Source: Proteus appendicitidis
GTDB lineage: Bacteria; Pseudomonadota; Gammaproteobacteria; Enterobacterales; Enterobacteriaceae
Assembly (NCBI RefSeq): GCF_030271835.1
Contig: NZ_CP127389.1
Location: 4,041,601-4,105,600, forward strand
Length of the DNA: 64,000 nt
Direction of reading: 5' to 3'
Part shown: one piece after another, positions 11,245-21,300 of the stretch
Numbering within the stretch: position 1 is the stretch's first letter
Layout: every line of letters begins with the position of its first letter
Translations under genes and position numbers: made by a program
The notes under the pieces: model-generated
The model's input: the letters and a program-made list of their open reading frames with translations, nothing else
What the model was told of the DNA's origin: nothing
The model's database searches: none

Positions 11245-11402
11245 ATCAGTCTCTTAATTATTCTGTAAATATTATTTATAGCAACGACAAGGTTGTCGTT
11301 ACGTGGCCATTTCTATTTCAGTCAATACTTAAGTTATCTCTACTGCTTATATACACTAGGTTAAAGAAGAACAGTGATTGGTGACAGTTGAGTTTTCTTT
11401 AT

Positions 11403-11954
11403 CTATTGATTACTACTTTCAATCAAAACACTACGTACTTTCATTAGAGCAAAGCCTAATAAATTTAATCCATTCCAAAGTAGAGGATTGTTAATCTCAT
11501 TGTCTTGCTCACTTAAACCGACTCCCCATATTTTATCAACGGGGCTTGCTTCAACAAGCACACGATTGCCTGTTGCAATCAGAAATTTACCAAGCTCTTC
11601 ATTTTGGGAAAACTTAGCGATATTGGCACGAATAACAATATCCATACGGTGTTGTTCCCAAATACCTTGGTCAAATCCTTTTACTTCTCTGCCTAATGCT
11701 TTCGCAGAGCCTGGATTAGATGCAGTAATAATGCGCTTTCTAACTTCTATATCATTAAATAGCTTCGCTTTTTCAGCCATCATACAGTGCTCAGCGCTGG
11801 CATAACGTACATCATCTAATATAAAAGGTGCAGGATACCATTGGCTAAAGCAACTTTTTGCGATGTCATTGCCTTTACTTTTGTGTCCCCAAAAGTAGAT
11901 GTACTTTATTTTCTTTCCTGCCCGAAATTCTTTTTTTAATTGTTCTAAATCCAT
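11403..11954 (-). CDS. NADAR-family (DUF1768, YbiA-like) protein
   Basis: This 183-residue cytoplasmic protein has the NADAR features: an early YFWGH segment, SQWYPAPF, YASAEHCMMAEKAKLF, the NPGSAKALGREV segment and the late WGVGL motif. NADAR proteins are N-glycosidases; members act on damaged riboflavin intermediates and some reverse ADP-ribosylation. E. coli YbiA is somewhat shorter. There is no riboflavin gene and no ADP-ribosyltransferase next to it, so which activity applies is open. Confidence 0.82.
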   Translation of the reverse strand: MDLEQLKKEFRAGKKIKYIYFWGHKSKGNDIAKSCFSQWYPAPFILDDVRYASAEHCMMAEKAKLFNDIEVRKRIITASNPGSAKALGREVKGFDQGIWEQHRMDIVIRANIAKFSQNEELGKFLIATGNRVLVEASPVDKIWGVGLSEQDNEINNPLLWNGLNLLGFALMKVRSVLIESSNQ

Positions 11955-13321
11955 CTTTTTTCCCGTTATGTTGAATACTCCTCATTCACTTTATAAAGAT
12001 AGCATAGAAGTAAAGAAGGATAGAGTGTCTTTTTGCGATTCTGCTTATAGGTGAAGCGATTCCGCTATTTTGAATTATTCTTATAAAACTAATCTTAATT
12101 AGACTTATTTTTGCTGAATGATAAAAAAAATAGCGCTTAGATTACTAGGATTACTCTTAAAAGAATTGAGCTAAAGAGCCTCTTTATTTATATAATCACA
12201 CAAAAGGATAATCTTAAAACGATATTGCTTACTTAGTATAAAGGTGTAGTTAATTAAGTATTTCTAATATAAAAAAGTGTATTTATCGGTATTTATACTA
12301 ATTATTGGTATTTATAACTAATATAATGGTTATTATATAATTAAATTAATAACTTATATTAATTGATGCGTTAATTTTCATTGTTACATTTATTATTTGA
12401 ACTAGGTCACGCTTATACGTTTGTTAAGCTAAATTAACAATATTGTTTTATAGGTAAAATATTACTTAAGTTAATTATTCTGTAATACAGGTTATTCTTA
12501 GCGGTATTTACTATAAGTAAATAATAAAACCAATCATAGATTGATAATCTATTTTTGTCTTTTATTTTGATGTTTTTTTCTAAAACTTAACCAATACTGA
12601 TATATTTTATTTTTTTCTCAGTGAAATAGACCGATCGTAATATGATAAAAAGCAATAAACACAACTTTTGGGTGTAAAAAAAGGGGCTGTTTTGATGATG
12701 ATCAATATGAATAAATAATCCTTTCTATTTTTAGTTGTTATTTTTTTAGTCTTTTTTGGAATGGGAAAAAGAGGGTTTATTAAAATTGATCTTGATGGGT
12801 TCTTTGGTTTTTAGAAGAAATAATATCAATAAATAATTATTTTAGAATTTTATTTTTATAAAATTTATACAAATTGTTATTAATTAACTCTAGTTATTAT
12901 CTGGTTTCAAAACCTGTTTCTTTAGGTAAAAAAGACGCTATTTTTGATAGTAATAATAAATATAAGATTAAGTAGAAGTACCCATTTTTATAAAGTGAAA
13001 ATGAGTAGCGTTTTACTTTTTACACTTTTTTTGATGTTGTCTTTTTCATTAAAATAATTATACAATTTAAATTAAATAATCATTACTCCTAATCGGATGA
13101 TGCTTATTTGTAATTAAATAGATTAGTATTTATAAGATTATTTTACCCTACATAGTTGATGTTCATTAATTGATGATTTAATGAGAGTTTAAATATGAAT
13201 TTATAAAGATATATTTTTAACTTATTGTAAAAATTATCTATAAGGTTCTCTCTTCCTTATTTTGGATGAGCATCAAATTATTGAACAAGGTTTAGAGTAC
13301 TGTTATTAAAGGGGCCACACT
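11955..13321. other. 1.37-kb AT-rich gene-free region upstream of the cellulose operon
   Basis: No reading frame with coding character or a usable ribosome site is present. The composition is much richer in A and T than the flanks. It contains imperfect direct repeats of GGTATTTATA(A)CTAAT at 12288-12302 and 12307-12322 and many short A/T tracts. Since the minus-strand neighbour reads away, it serves as the upstream region of both genes. It could be a long cis-regulatory or silencer-bound region, or a decayed locus. Confidence 0.6.
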
Positions 13322-13720
13322 ATGTATGATGATATTAGTAACCTAAAAGATAAGTTTCAGGAAGATGCCTTTGCTTTTCAAGAGTTTTCTTCCTCTACAA
13401 TACAAGATATTGATAATAAAATAGAATCAGTAGTTATAAATAAAGAAGATAATAATAAAATTAGTAATTTGAGTAATAACACGTTTTCTGAAACTTCACT
13501 TGTCGTGAAAAACGAACCAAAACAGCCTGTTACTTCATCGTCTATTCCTTCTTATCACCAGGATGCTTTAGTTGTTAAAGCAAAGAAAGACAATTTAATT
13601 AAGAGTAATGAAAATTTGTTAGCAGATAATAAAATATTTGATAACAAAGAAACGGATAGAGTTCATGCCCATGAAAATATATCACTAAAAGATATATTGT
13701 CATTTATTGCCTCTGTCTAA
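13322..13720 (+). CDS. BcsO/BcsP-like small cellulose-operon protein
   Basis: This 132-residue protein has no signal peptide or membrane segment. The N-terminus (MYDDISNLKDKFQEDAFAFQ) resembles the short N-terminal motif (YDDL..FK) of BcsO and related BcsP/BcsR proteins of other cellulose operons; the rest is low-complexity, rich in Asn, Ser, Lys and Asp, and probably disordered. A short helix (SLKDILSFIASV) ends the protein. The ribosome site AAAGGGGCC precedes the ATG. It sits 171 bases before bcsA as the presumed first gene of the operon. The BcsO assignment rests on about 20 residues and position, so it is tentative. Confidence 0.55.
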   Translation: MYDDISNLKDKFQEDAFAFQEFSSSTIQDIDNKIESVVINKEDNNKISNLSNNTFSETSLVVKNEPKQPVTSSSIPSYHQDALVVKAKKDNLIKSNENLLADNKIFDNKETDRVHAHENISLKDILSFIASV

Positions 13721-13844
13721 TCTAAATAAGTAAAACTCTTTGTGTAAATAAATAATATTGACTGGTGTCAATCTTTAGCCATTGTTATTTTATTTTTTAA
13801 GATAAGTTTATTTCTTTTCGATATTTATTAATGTCGATAGGGTG

Positions 13845-13882
13845 CCTTTGTCTTAAGAAAAGATCTATGGCGATGACAAAGG
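13845..13882 (+). promoter_or_regulatory. Hairpin covering the bcsA ribosome site
   Basis: CCTTTGTC (13845-13852) is exactly complementary to GACAAAGG (13875-13882). The right arm includes the only Shine-Dalgarno-like AAAGG before the bcsA ATG at 13892, so folding would hide it. This suggests translational control; it is an inference from complementarity alone. Confidence 0.45.
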
Positions 13883-13891
13883 TATGGGTTT

Positions 13892-16012
13892 ATGAATAAA
13901 ATATTTAAAACATTAATTACGGCTTTTCTATTGATAACAATGTTTTCACTCATTGTTATGCCAATGAGCGCCGAACAACAATATATATTCGGTATTATCA
14001 ATATATTGTTGTTATTTGTTGTCGGTTTTAAAAAATCAAAAAAACGATTATTAACAATGGTTTTTATTTCATTGTTGATGTCAACGCGTTATCTCTACTG
14101 GCGTGCAACAAATACCTTAAATTTTAATACAACTATCGAGGCTGTTTTAGGTAGTGGTTTATTTATGGCGGAGATTTATTCTTGGATAATATTAGTCCTA
14201 GGATATTTCCAAACGTCATGGCCATTAAATAGAAAAATAGCCCCTTTACCTAAAGATGTTTCTCAATGGCCTACTGTTGATATTTATATTCCAACATATA
14301 ACGAAAGTTTGGATGTTGTACGTGATACCGTCCTTGCTGCACAAGCTATCGATTATCCACAAGATAAAATGAAAGTTTATATATTGGATGATGGTAGTCG
14401 TGAAGAATTTAAGCAATTCGCAGGTGATGTTGGTGTAACTTACATTGAACGTGAAGTTCATGATCACGCTAAAGCGGGTAACTTAAATCATGCGATGGGA
14501 TTAACAGACGGTGAGCTAATCTGCGTTTTTGACTGTGACCACATCTCAACACGTATTTTCTTGCAAGCAACAGTAGGTAGCTTCCTTGAAGACCCAAAAT
14601 TAGCGCTGATCCAAACACCACACTATTTCTACTCAGCAGACCCATTTGAACGTAATTTAAGTGCGGCTAAAGATGCACCCCATGAAGGCGCACTTTTCTA
14701 TGGTCCTGTTCAACGTGGTAATGATAACTGGAATGCGACATTCTTCTGTGGTTCATGTGCTGTTATGCGTCGTAGCGCTCTTGAAGAAATCGGAGGGATT
14801 GCTGTTGAAACGGTTACCGAAGATGCACACACTGCGCTTAAATTACAGCGTTTAGGTTGGAACTCAGCATTTATTGATATTCCTTTAGCCGCAGGTCTTG
14901 CAACAGAACGTTTAGCATTACACGTTAACCAACGTATTCGTTGGGCTAGAGGAATGACACAGATATTCCGTGTTGATAATCCAATGTTGGGTCGTGGTTT
15001 AACATTCCCTCAGCGTTTATGTTATCTCAATGCCATGCTCCACTTCCAGTACGGTTTGCCTCGTATCATTTTCTTGACTGCACCGTTACTATTTATGTTA
15101 TTTAACCTTAATATTATCGCTTCATCTGCAAGCATGATATTTGCCTATGCATTACCACACTTAATCATGTCGGTTTATGTAAACTCGAAAAATATCGGTA
15201 AATACCGTTACTCTTTTTGGGGGGAAATTTATGAAACCGTCATGGCATTTAGTTTGGTATTACCTACCTTACTGAGTTTAGTTTCACCAAAATTAGGTAA
15301 ATTTAACGTAACAGATAAAGGTGACTTGCTTGATAAAAGCTATATGGATTACCTCACTGTACGTCCATTAATTATCACTGCACTTCTTCTTATCACTGGG
15401 ATTTCATGGGTTGTTGTCCGTTACTTATTAAATGACTTCCAAGGTATTGACCCACTGGTTATTGTTTTAAACCTTACTTGGGCAACTTACAGTTTATTTA
15501 TCATTCTAGCCTCTATTGCAGTAGGTAAAGAGACGCGACAAATTCGTAAAAATACTCGGATCAACGCATCTTTACCGATTACGTTACATTTTGATGATGG
15601 CGCTGAATTAACAACGACCACAGAAGATATTTCAATGGGTGGCGTTCGCATTGCCGTAAATAAAATGTCTGAATTTCGCCAACGTAATGTCACTTCAATC
15701 ACCCTGAATGTACAACGAGATGAAGTTACCGTTCCTGTTGATATGGTGAGTTTAGAAAGCAATCAACTACGTCTTGAATTCTTACCTATTGATTTAAATC
15801 TTCGTCGTAAATTGGTGCGCATTGTCTTTGGTCGTGCTGATGCATGGATCCATCAAGCTGATTATAAAGACAAGCCATTTAAAGAATTGGCGGGTATTAC
15901 ACGTTGTATTTTTGAACTGTTCTTTGGTCGTCGCCAAAAAGTGAAAGCGCCAGCAACAAGAACGAAAGCAAAAGCTTCACTCTCTGTGCAATCTATTAAC
16001 GGGGATGACTAA
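13892..16012 (+). CDS. bcsA: Cellulose synthase catalytic subunit
   Basis: BcsA polymerises UDP-glucose into beta-1,4-glucan and threads it across the inner membrane. The 706 residues show four hydrophobic N-terminal segments, a GT2 domain with DDG (166-168), DCD (214-216), TED (309-311) and QRIRW (347-351), further membrane helices, and a C-terminal PilZ domain. The PilZ c-di-GMP ligands are intact: RKNTR (552-556) and DISMGG (579-584). All residues for catalysis and c-di-GMP activation are thus present. The length is shorter than E. coli BcsA, mainly at the N-terminus. It is two bases upstream of bcsB. Confidence 0.97.
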   Translation: MNKIFKTLITAFLLITMFSLIVMPMSAEQQYIFGIINILLLFVVGFKKSKKRLLTMVFISLLMSTRYLYWRATNTLNFNTTIEAVLGSGLFMAEIYSWIILVLGYFQTSWPLNRKIAPLPKDVSQWPTVDIYIPTYNESLDVVRDTVLAAQAIDYPQDKMKVYILDDGSREEFKQFAGDVGVTYIEREVHDHAKAGNLNHAMGLTDGELICVFDCDHISTRIFLQATVGSFLEDPKLALIQTPHYFYSADPFERNLSAAKDAPHEGALFYGPVQRGNDNWNATFFCGSCAVMRRSALEEIGGIAVETVTEDAHTALKLQRLGWNSAFIDIPLAAGLATERLALHVNQRIRWARGMTQIFRVDNPMLGRGLTFPQRLCYLNAMLHFQYGLPRIIFLTAPLLFMLFNLNIIASSASMIFAYALPHLIMSVYVNSKNIGKYRYSFWGEIYETVMAFSLVLPTLLSLVSPKLGKFNVTDKGDLLDKSYMDYLTVRPLIITALLLITGISWVVVRYLLNDFQGIDPLVIVLNLTWATYSLFIILASIAVGKETRQIRKNTRINASLPITLHFDDGAELTTTTEDISMGGVRIAVNKMSEFRQRNVTSITLNVQRDEVTVPVDMVSLESNQLRLEFLPIDLNLRRKLVRIVFGRADAWIHQADYKDKPFKELAGITRCIFELFFGRRQKVKAPATRTKAKASLSVQSINGDD

Positions 16013-16014
16013 GC

Positions 16015-18366
16015 ATGAAAAAGAAACTGACATTAATGCTAAGCCTGACGGCGATAGCGATCGCAAGTATTCATCTTTCTCAAGCAGATACCGGAATGTT
16101 AGAACTAGGAGGGGAGCTTTTACCTGACCCGACTTCTTATACACATTCACAAGTGCAACAAAATGCGAATAACCCGATCCAACTTGAAGATGGCGTATTG
16201 TCTGAAGCGCGTAATATTGAAGAGCAATTAACATTAGCACAAATGGGAAGCCCCTCACCTATCGTGTTATCAGGAAGAAAATTACTTTCTGGTGTGACTT
16301 TTAATATGGCGAACGATTTATTTATTGATAAAGCAACATTAACGATGAAGGTGAAAGCGTCTCAAGGATTAATTCAATCTGATCAAACACTTCACTTAAT
16401 GTTAAATGGTCAACCTATGGGATTTCTACCTTTAGAAGAAGGTGGGCAAGAGCATGAATATGTTTTAGAAATTCCTGAAATGATGTTGACGAATGTGAAT
16501 AACCTCAGCTTTCGTTTAGCCAATCGTGATGCATTGGATGAAAACCAATGTATTCCTCCACTGGCGGAAGGATTAAGCCTGGTTATTTCACCGGATTCAT
16601 CATTAGATTATCGAGGTCGCTGGATTAATGGCGGGTATAGTCTGGAACGATTGCCCCTACCGTTCTTTGATCCTGACAGAATGACAGCGACCTCGTTACC
16701 TATCATATTGTCAGATAAACCTGACCATGCAGAGGTAACAACGGCAGCTATAGCTGCATCATGGTTTGGCAGTTTTAGCCATGATATTAAGCAAGTTGAT
16801 TTACCCGTTTTAATGAATCAGTTACCTGAAAGTGATGGTATTTTAGTTGGCTATTCAGGACAAACTATTGCGGGGATTACATTACCTTCAGGAAATAGTG
16901 GGCAATTAACTATTGTTGATAACCCGGTCGATCCTGTTTTCAAATTATTACTGATCAGCGGTGATAATGAAAAATCTCTTCGCCAAGCTGTATGGGCGTT
17001 AAACAACGGTAAATTGCCACAAAACGATCACTTAGTGGTGCCTTCTCAAACGCTTGCCATGAGCACGGATTACGATGCACCTCGTTGGTTAAATACCAAT
17101 AAACCGGTTTCGTTAAGTCAAATTGCCAATAATAGTGATGATTTCTCACGCCAAGGTATTAACCATGCACCAAATCAGTTTTCGTTTCGTGTCTCTCCTG
17201 ATCTCTTTTGGTGGGATGGTGATGCACTGCCTTTAGATTTGAAATATGTTTTTCCTCATTCGGATAAACTAAATAGTCGCCGTTCTTCATTAATTGTCTC
17301 TTTGAATAACCAATTCTTAGGTGCATTGTATCCGGCGCGTTCAGAGCCTTTAGGGATGTTAAGACAATGGCTAGGAATGGAGAGCGAACAGCAAAATAGC
17401 ACGCTCTATTTAAATCCTCGTCAAATTTATAGCCAGAATCAATTACAGTTTTATTTTGATTTACGTGAACCTGATGATTCACCGTGTATTTTAACGGATG
17501 GCAGTAGCTTAATTAGCCAAATAGATCCGCAATCAACGCTGCAATTTAAAAATACTTGGCACTACTCAAGAATGCCGAACTTGGCTTATTTTTCAGGAGC
17601 GTCATTCCCATTTAGTCGCCGTGCGGATTTTTCACAAACCACTCTACTATTACCTGAAAGTCCAACAATAGAAGAGCTTTATACCTTAGTGAACTTAATG
17701 GCGAGATCAGGCTATGCCACAGGCACACCGGTTTCTCATGCTTCAGTTTTTTTAGGTGCTAAAGAGCTTGAGAAAAATAACCTCTCTCAACACGATGTGT
17801 TAGCAATTGGCTCATTAAATAGTGAGGGATTTCTACCCGCTCGTTTTTCACAACAAACGTTCTCATTTTTAAATAAAAACGTCGAAATCAAACCGCAATC
17901 ATTGATTGATAAGGCAAAAGGTTGGATGGCTGGCGATTATTTATCTCAAAGTGGTGATGCTGCAAGTTACTTATCTTCAGTGAAAGATTGGCGTGGCATG
18001 ATGAGTTTTATCTCACCTTGGGCAAACGATAGGGTTGTCGTATTAGTTACAGCTAAAGGTAATGACTCGATAAAAACCATTATCAATGACTTAAATTTAG
18101 CTCAAATAAATGCGGCTATTAAAGGCGACATCACTCTGATTAGCGGTAAAGACACCGTAAAAAGTTTCCATTTAGGCGAACACTTTTCGCAAGGTGACTT
18201 ACCTTTCTTACAACAATTCCTTTGGTATAGCTCTAGACACGTATATTTGCTGGGTCTTTTAGCTGTTGGTTTTTGTGCGCTGACGGGTCTCGTTACTTAT
18301 TACTGGTTACAACGTCGTTCAACTCGTCGTTTACATCAGATATCACAGCATCGTTCAGACAAATAA
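16015..18366 (+). CDS. bcsB: Cellulose synthase periplasmic subunit
   Basis: The 783-residue partner of BcsA guides the nascent glucan through the periplasm. There is a signal peptide (ending near HLSQA), long beta-rich carbohydrate-binding and flavodoxin-like repeats, and a single C-terminal membrane anchor (VYLLGLLAVGFCALTGLVTYY) followed by a basic tail; in known structures this anchor packs on BcsA. The ATG is two bases after the bcsA stop region, so the two are translationally linked. Length matches enterobacterial BcsB. Confidence 0.95.
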   Translation: MKKKLTLMLSLTAIAIASIHLSQADTGMLELGGELLPDPTSYTHSQVQQNANNPIQLEDGVLSEARNIEEQLTLAQMGSPSPIVLSGRKLLSGVTFNMANDLFIDKATLTMKVKASQGLIQSDQTLHLMLNGQPMGFLPLEEGGQEHEYVLEIPEMMLTNVNNLSFRLANRDALDENQCIPPLAEGLSLVISPDSSLDYRGRWINGGYSLERLPLPFFDPDRMTATSLPIILSDKPDHAEVTTAAIAASWFGSFSHDIKQVDLPVLMNQLPESDGILVGYSGQTIAGITLPSGNSGQLTIVDNPVDPVFKLLLISGDNEKSLRQAVWALNNGKLPQNDHLVVPSQTLAMSTDYDAPRWLNTNKPVSLSQIANNSDDFSRQGINHAPNQFSFRVSPDLFWWDGDALPLDLKYVFPHSDKLNSRRSSLIVSLNNQFLGALYPARSEPLGMLRQWLGMESEQQNSTLYLNPRQIYSQNQLQFYFDLREPDDSPCILTDGSSLISQIDPQSTLQFKNTWHYSRMPNLAYFSGASFPFSRRADFSQTTLLLPESPTIEELYTLVNLMARSGYATGTPVSHASVFLGAKELEKNNLSQHDVLAIGSLNSEGFLPARFSQQTFSFLNKNVEIKPQSLIDKAKGWMAGDYLSQSGDAASYLSSVKDWRGMMSFISPWANDRVVVLVTAKGNDSIKTIINDLNLAQINAAIKGDITLISGKDTVKSFHLGEHFSQGDLPFLQQFLWYSSRHVYLLGLLAVGFCALTGLVTYYWLQRRSTRRLHQISQHRSDK

Positions 18367-18379
18367 GGGGGGATATAAG

Positions 18380-21300
18380 ATGAAAAATCACGCACTTAAT
18401 ATCATCGTTAAAGTCATCTATGCAGGTTGCATTCTAGGGGCTTCAAGCCAAGTACAAGCAACTGCCGTTGAGGCGAATACAGCTGCAACTGATCCAAATA
18501 TTGTCAGTTCTCTTATTGAACAAGCTAATTATTGGCACGGTAGAGCGCACGATGAACGAGCAGTAGAAGCACTGCAAAAAGTACTGATTATGGAAAGCAA
18601 TAATCAGGATGCGCTGTATTTAATGGCATTCTTTACAGCGCAACAAGGTAATGAAAAACAAGCAGCATATTGGCGAGAAAAACTTGCGCAAATTGCACCG
18701 CAAGATCCGCGAATTGAAGGATTAAAAAACATCCGATCATCACAATTTAGTGAACAACAATTAGGATATGCCAGAGAGTTAGCCAAAAAAGGGCAACATG
18801 AAGAAGCAATAAAAGCGTATCAGCGTTTATTTGTTAGTAGTGAGCCACCTGAAACACTGGCGTTAGAATATTATCAAACCATGGCTGGTGTGCCTGCTAT
18901 GTTGCCTCAAGCTATTACAGGATTAAAGCAACGTGCTGCATTAATGCCTGATAATAAAGAAACGCAAAAAGCATTAGGATTAACACTAACTTATAACGAA
19001 GAGACGCGTCGTGAAGGTATTACTATTTTAGGTAATATCTCAGGTGATGAATCAGCCAAAAAAGGTATGCGTCAAGCTCTGTTATGGCTGAATGTTCGTC
19101 CTGATGATGAAGTGTTATATAAAACCTATTTGCAAGCAAACCCGAACGATAAAGCGGTTGCAGAGCATTTCCAAGGCGCTATTCAAGGTAATGCACGCCA
19201 AGCAGGTTATACCGCATTAAATAAAGGTAAATTGAAAGAAGCCGAAGGTTATTTCAAACAAGCTTTAGCGGCAGATAACAATGATGCGCAAGCCTTAGCG
19301 GGTTTAGGTTATATCGCATTACGTTCAGGTGATTTAACCACAGGTCAGCGTTTATTAAACCAAGCTGCGCAATCAGGTGGTGAACAAGGCAGTAAATGGA
19401 AGCAACAAGCGGAAGATGCGGGTTTTTATGCGCAATTACGTGGCGCACAACAACGTGCTAAACAAGGGAATATTCAACAAGCTCTTGATCAATTAGCACC
19501 ATTAACGGGAGCTTCCGGTGAAAAAGGGTTGTCTGCCAACTTATTGCAAGCTGACTTATTACGTAAGCAAGGTAATTTACCTGCAGCTCATCAATTGCTT
19601 TCAGGGCTTTATCAGCAAAATAGCCGTAATGAAAAAGTGATTTCTGCTTATTACTATTTATTAGTTCAGGAAGGACAGAATACGAAAGCAGAACAATTAC
19701 TGGCTCAACAATCAGCCTCTTTGCGTCAAAAACTGACTGCGAATACAGATCCTTCTGAGAAATTACGCCGTGAAGCGCAAAAAGCATTAGAAAATGGTGA
19801 TCGTGTTCAAGCAAGACAATTATTGACTCAAGCTCAGCGTAAAAACCCGCAAAATAACTGGGTTTACCTTGATTTAGCGCGCCTAATGGCTGCTGATGGT
19901 GATAGCGCTGGTGCAAAAAATATCATTTCACAGCTACAAAACCGTAGAACAAGAGACTCTGATTATGTGGTATCTCTGTTTTATGTTGAGCAAAAAGAGT
20001 GGGATAAAGTTTTTAACTTACTCAGTAGCCATAATCAACAAACTGAAGCTGAAAAAGCGTTATTACAGCGCGCTCGTTTCCATCGCCAACTTGCGCAAGC
20101 AGACCATTATCGTCAGGCAGGAAACCTTGTTGCAATGCGTAATATTTTACGTCCATTAATTAATCAAGTCGCTGATTATCCAAATGATGTGGGTGAATTA
20201 GCAGAAAAATTGGTTAACAGTGGATTAAACGATGAGGCGTTACAATTAGTTGAAAGTGATATTGCAAAAGGCACTAAAGGTTCGGTAGGTAACTATGCTG
20301 GCCATATCAACGTTCTCAATGAGTTAGGTCATTATACACAGGCATCTAGCTTGATTAATGATCCCGCTTTACAACAAGAAACACCGATTGTTGAGAAAAA
20401 GCGTTTAGAAGTTGCCACTAAAGTTGCGCAAGCAGATAGCCTACGTGAAAAAGGCGAAATTAAAGCCGCTTATGACGCGTTAGTGGTTGCTTTAAAAACA
20501 TCACCGAATGATCCCGATTTATTAATGGCATTAAGTCGTGTTTATTTAGCGCAATCAATGCCTGAACAATCAAACAAAATTCTTTCTTATTTAGAAAAAG
20601 AGCAAGGAAAAGATAGCAAATTAATCCAAGCTCAAATCGAAGTGGCATTAGCACAAAAAGATGGAAGAAAAGCACAACAGTTATTACAGCAAATTCCTTC
20701 ATCTTCACAACCGGCTTATTTATTACAAGCTGCGCAAATTGCGCAATTAAATGGTGAGAATCGCAAAGCATTAACGTTACTGCGTAGTGCGCAATGGCAA
20801 AACAGTGATAGCACATTAAAAACCTCTGCGGGTCAATTAAACGCATTAGGAGGAAGTGATAATCCTGTTCTTGCGGGTTCTATCTATGAACGTAAAGAGA
20901 TGGCATCGGTTCAACGTTCTATTCGTGAGCTAGAAGAGAAAGTTTCACCTTGGGTACAAGGTGGGGTGGCTATGCGTCATCGTAATGGTGATAAAGGATT
21001 ATCTAACGTCACTGAAATTTCAGCGCCAATCAGTATTTCGAGTGTGCCTGGTGAAGAGTTCCGTTGGGAATTTAGTGTTAACCCTGTTTCGATGACAAGT
21101 GGTTCGGTTTCAGGAGAAAGGGCTAACCGTTTTGGTACGGGTCAGCTTCAACATGCTGAACGCTTTGCTAAAAATAGCGATAACCACGATGAGAAAAACA
21201 AAATTAATGCCGATGAAGCCGGTAGTCAACGTGCTTCTGGTGTTGAATTAGGGCTGCGTTTATCAGACAAGAATGTCAGTTTCGATGTTGGCTCTACGCC

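Noticed and set aside
12288..12322. Direct repeats GGTATTTATA(A)CTAAT as a possible repeat array
   Set aside because: Only two imperfect copies in very AT-rich sequence; no CRISPR-like spacing or other copies nearby.
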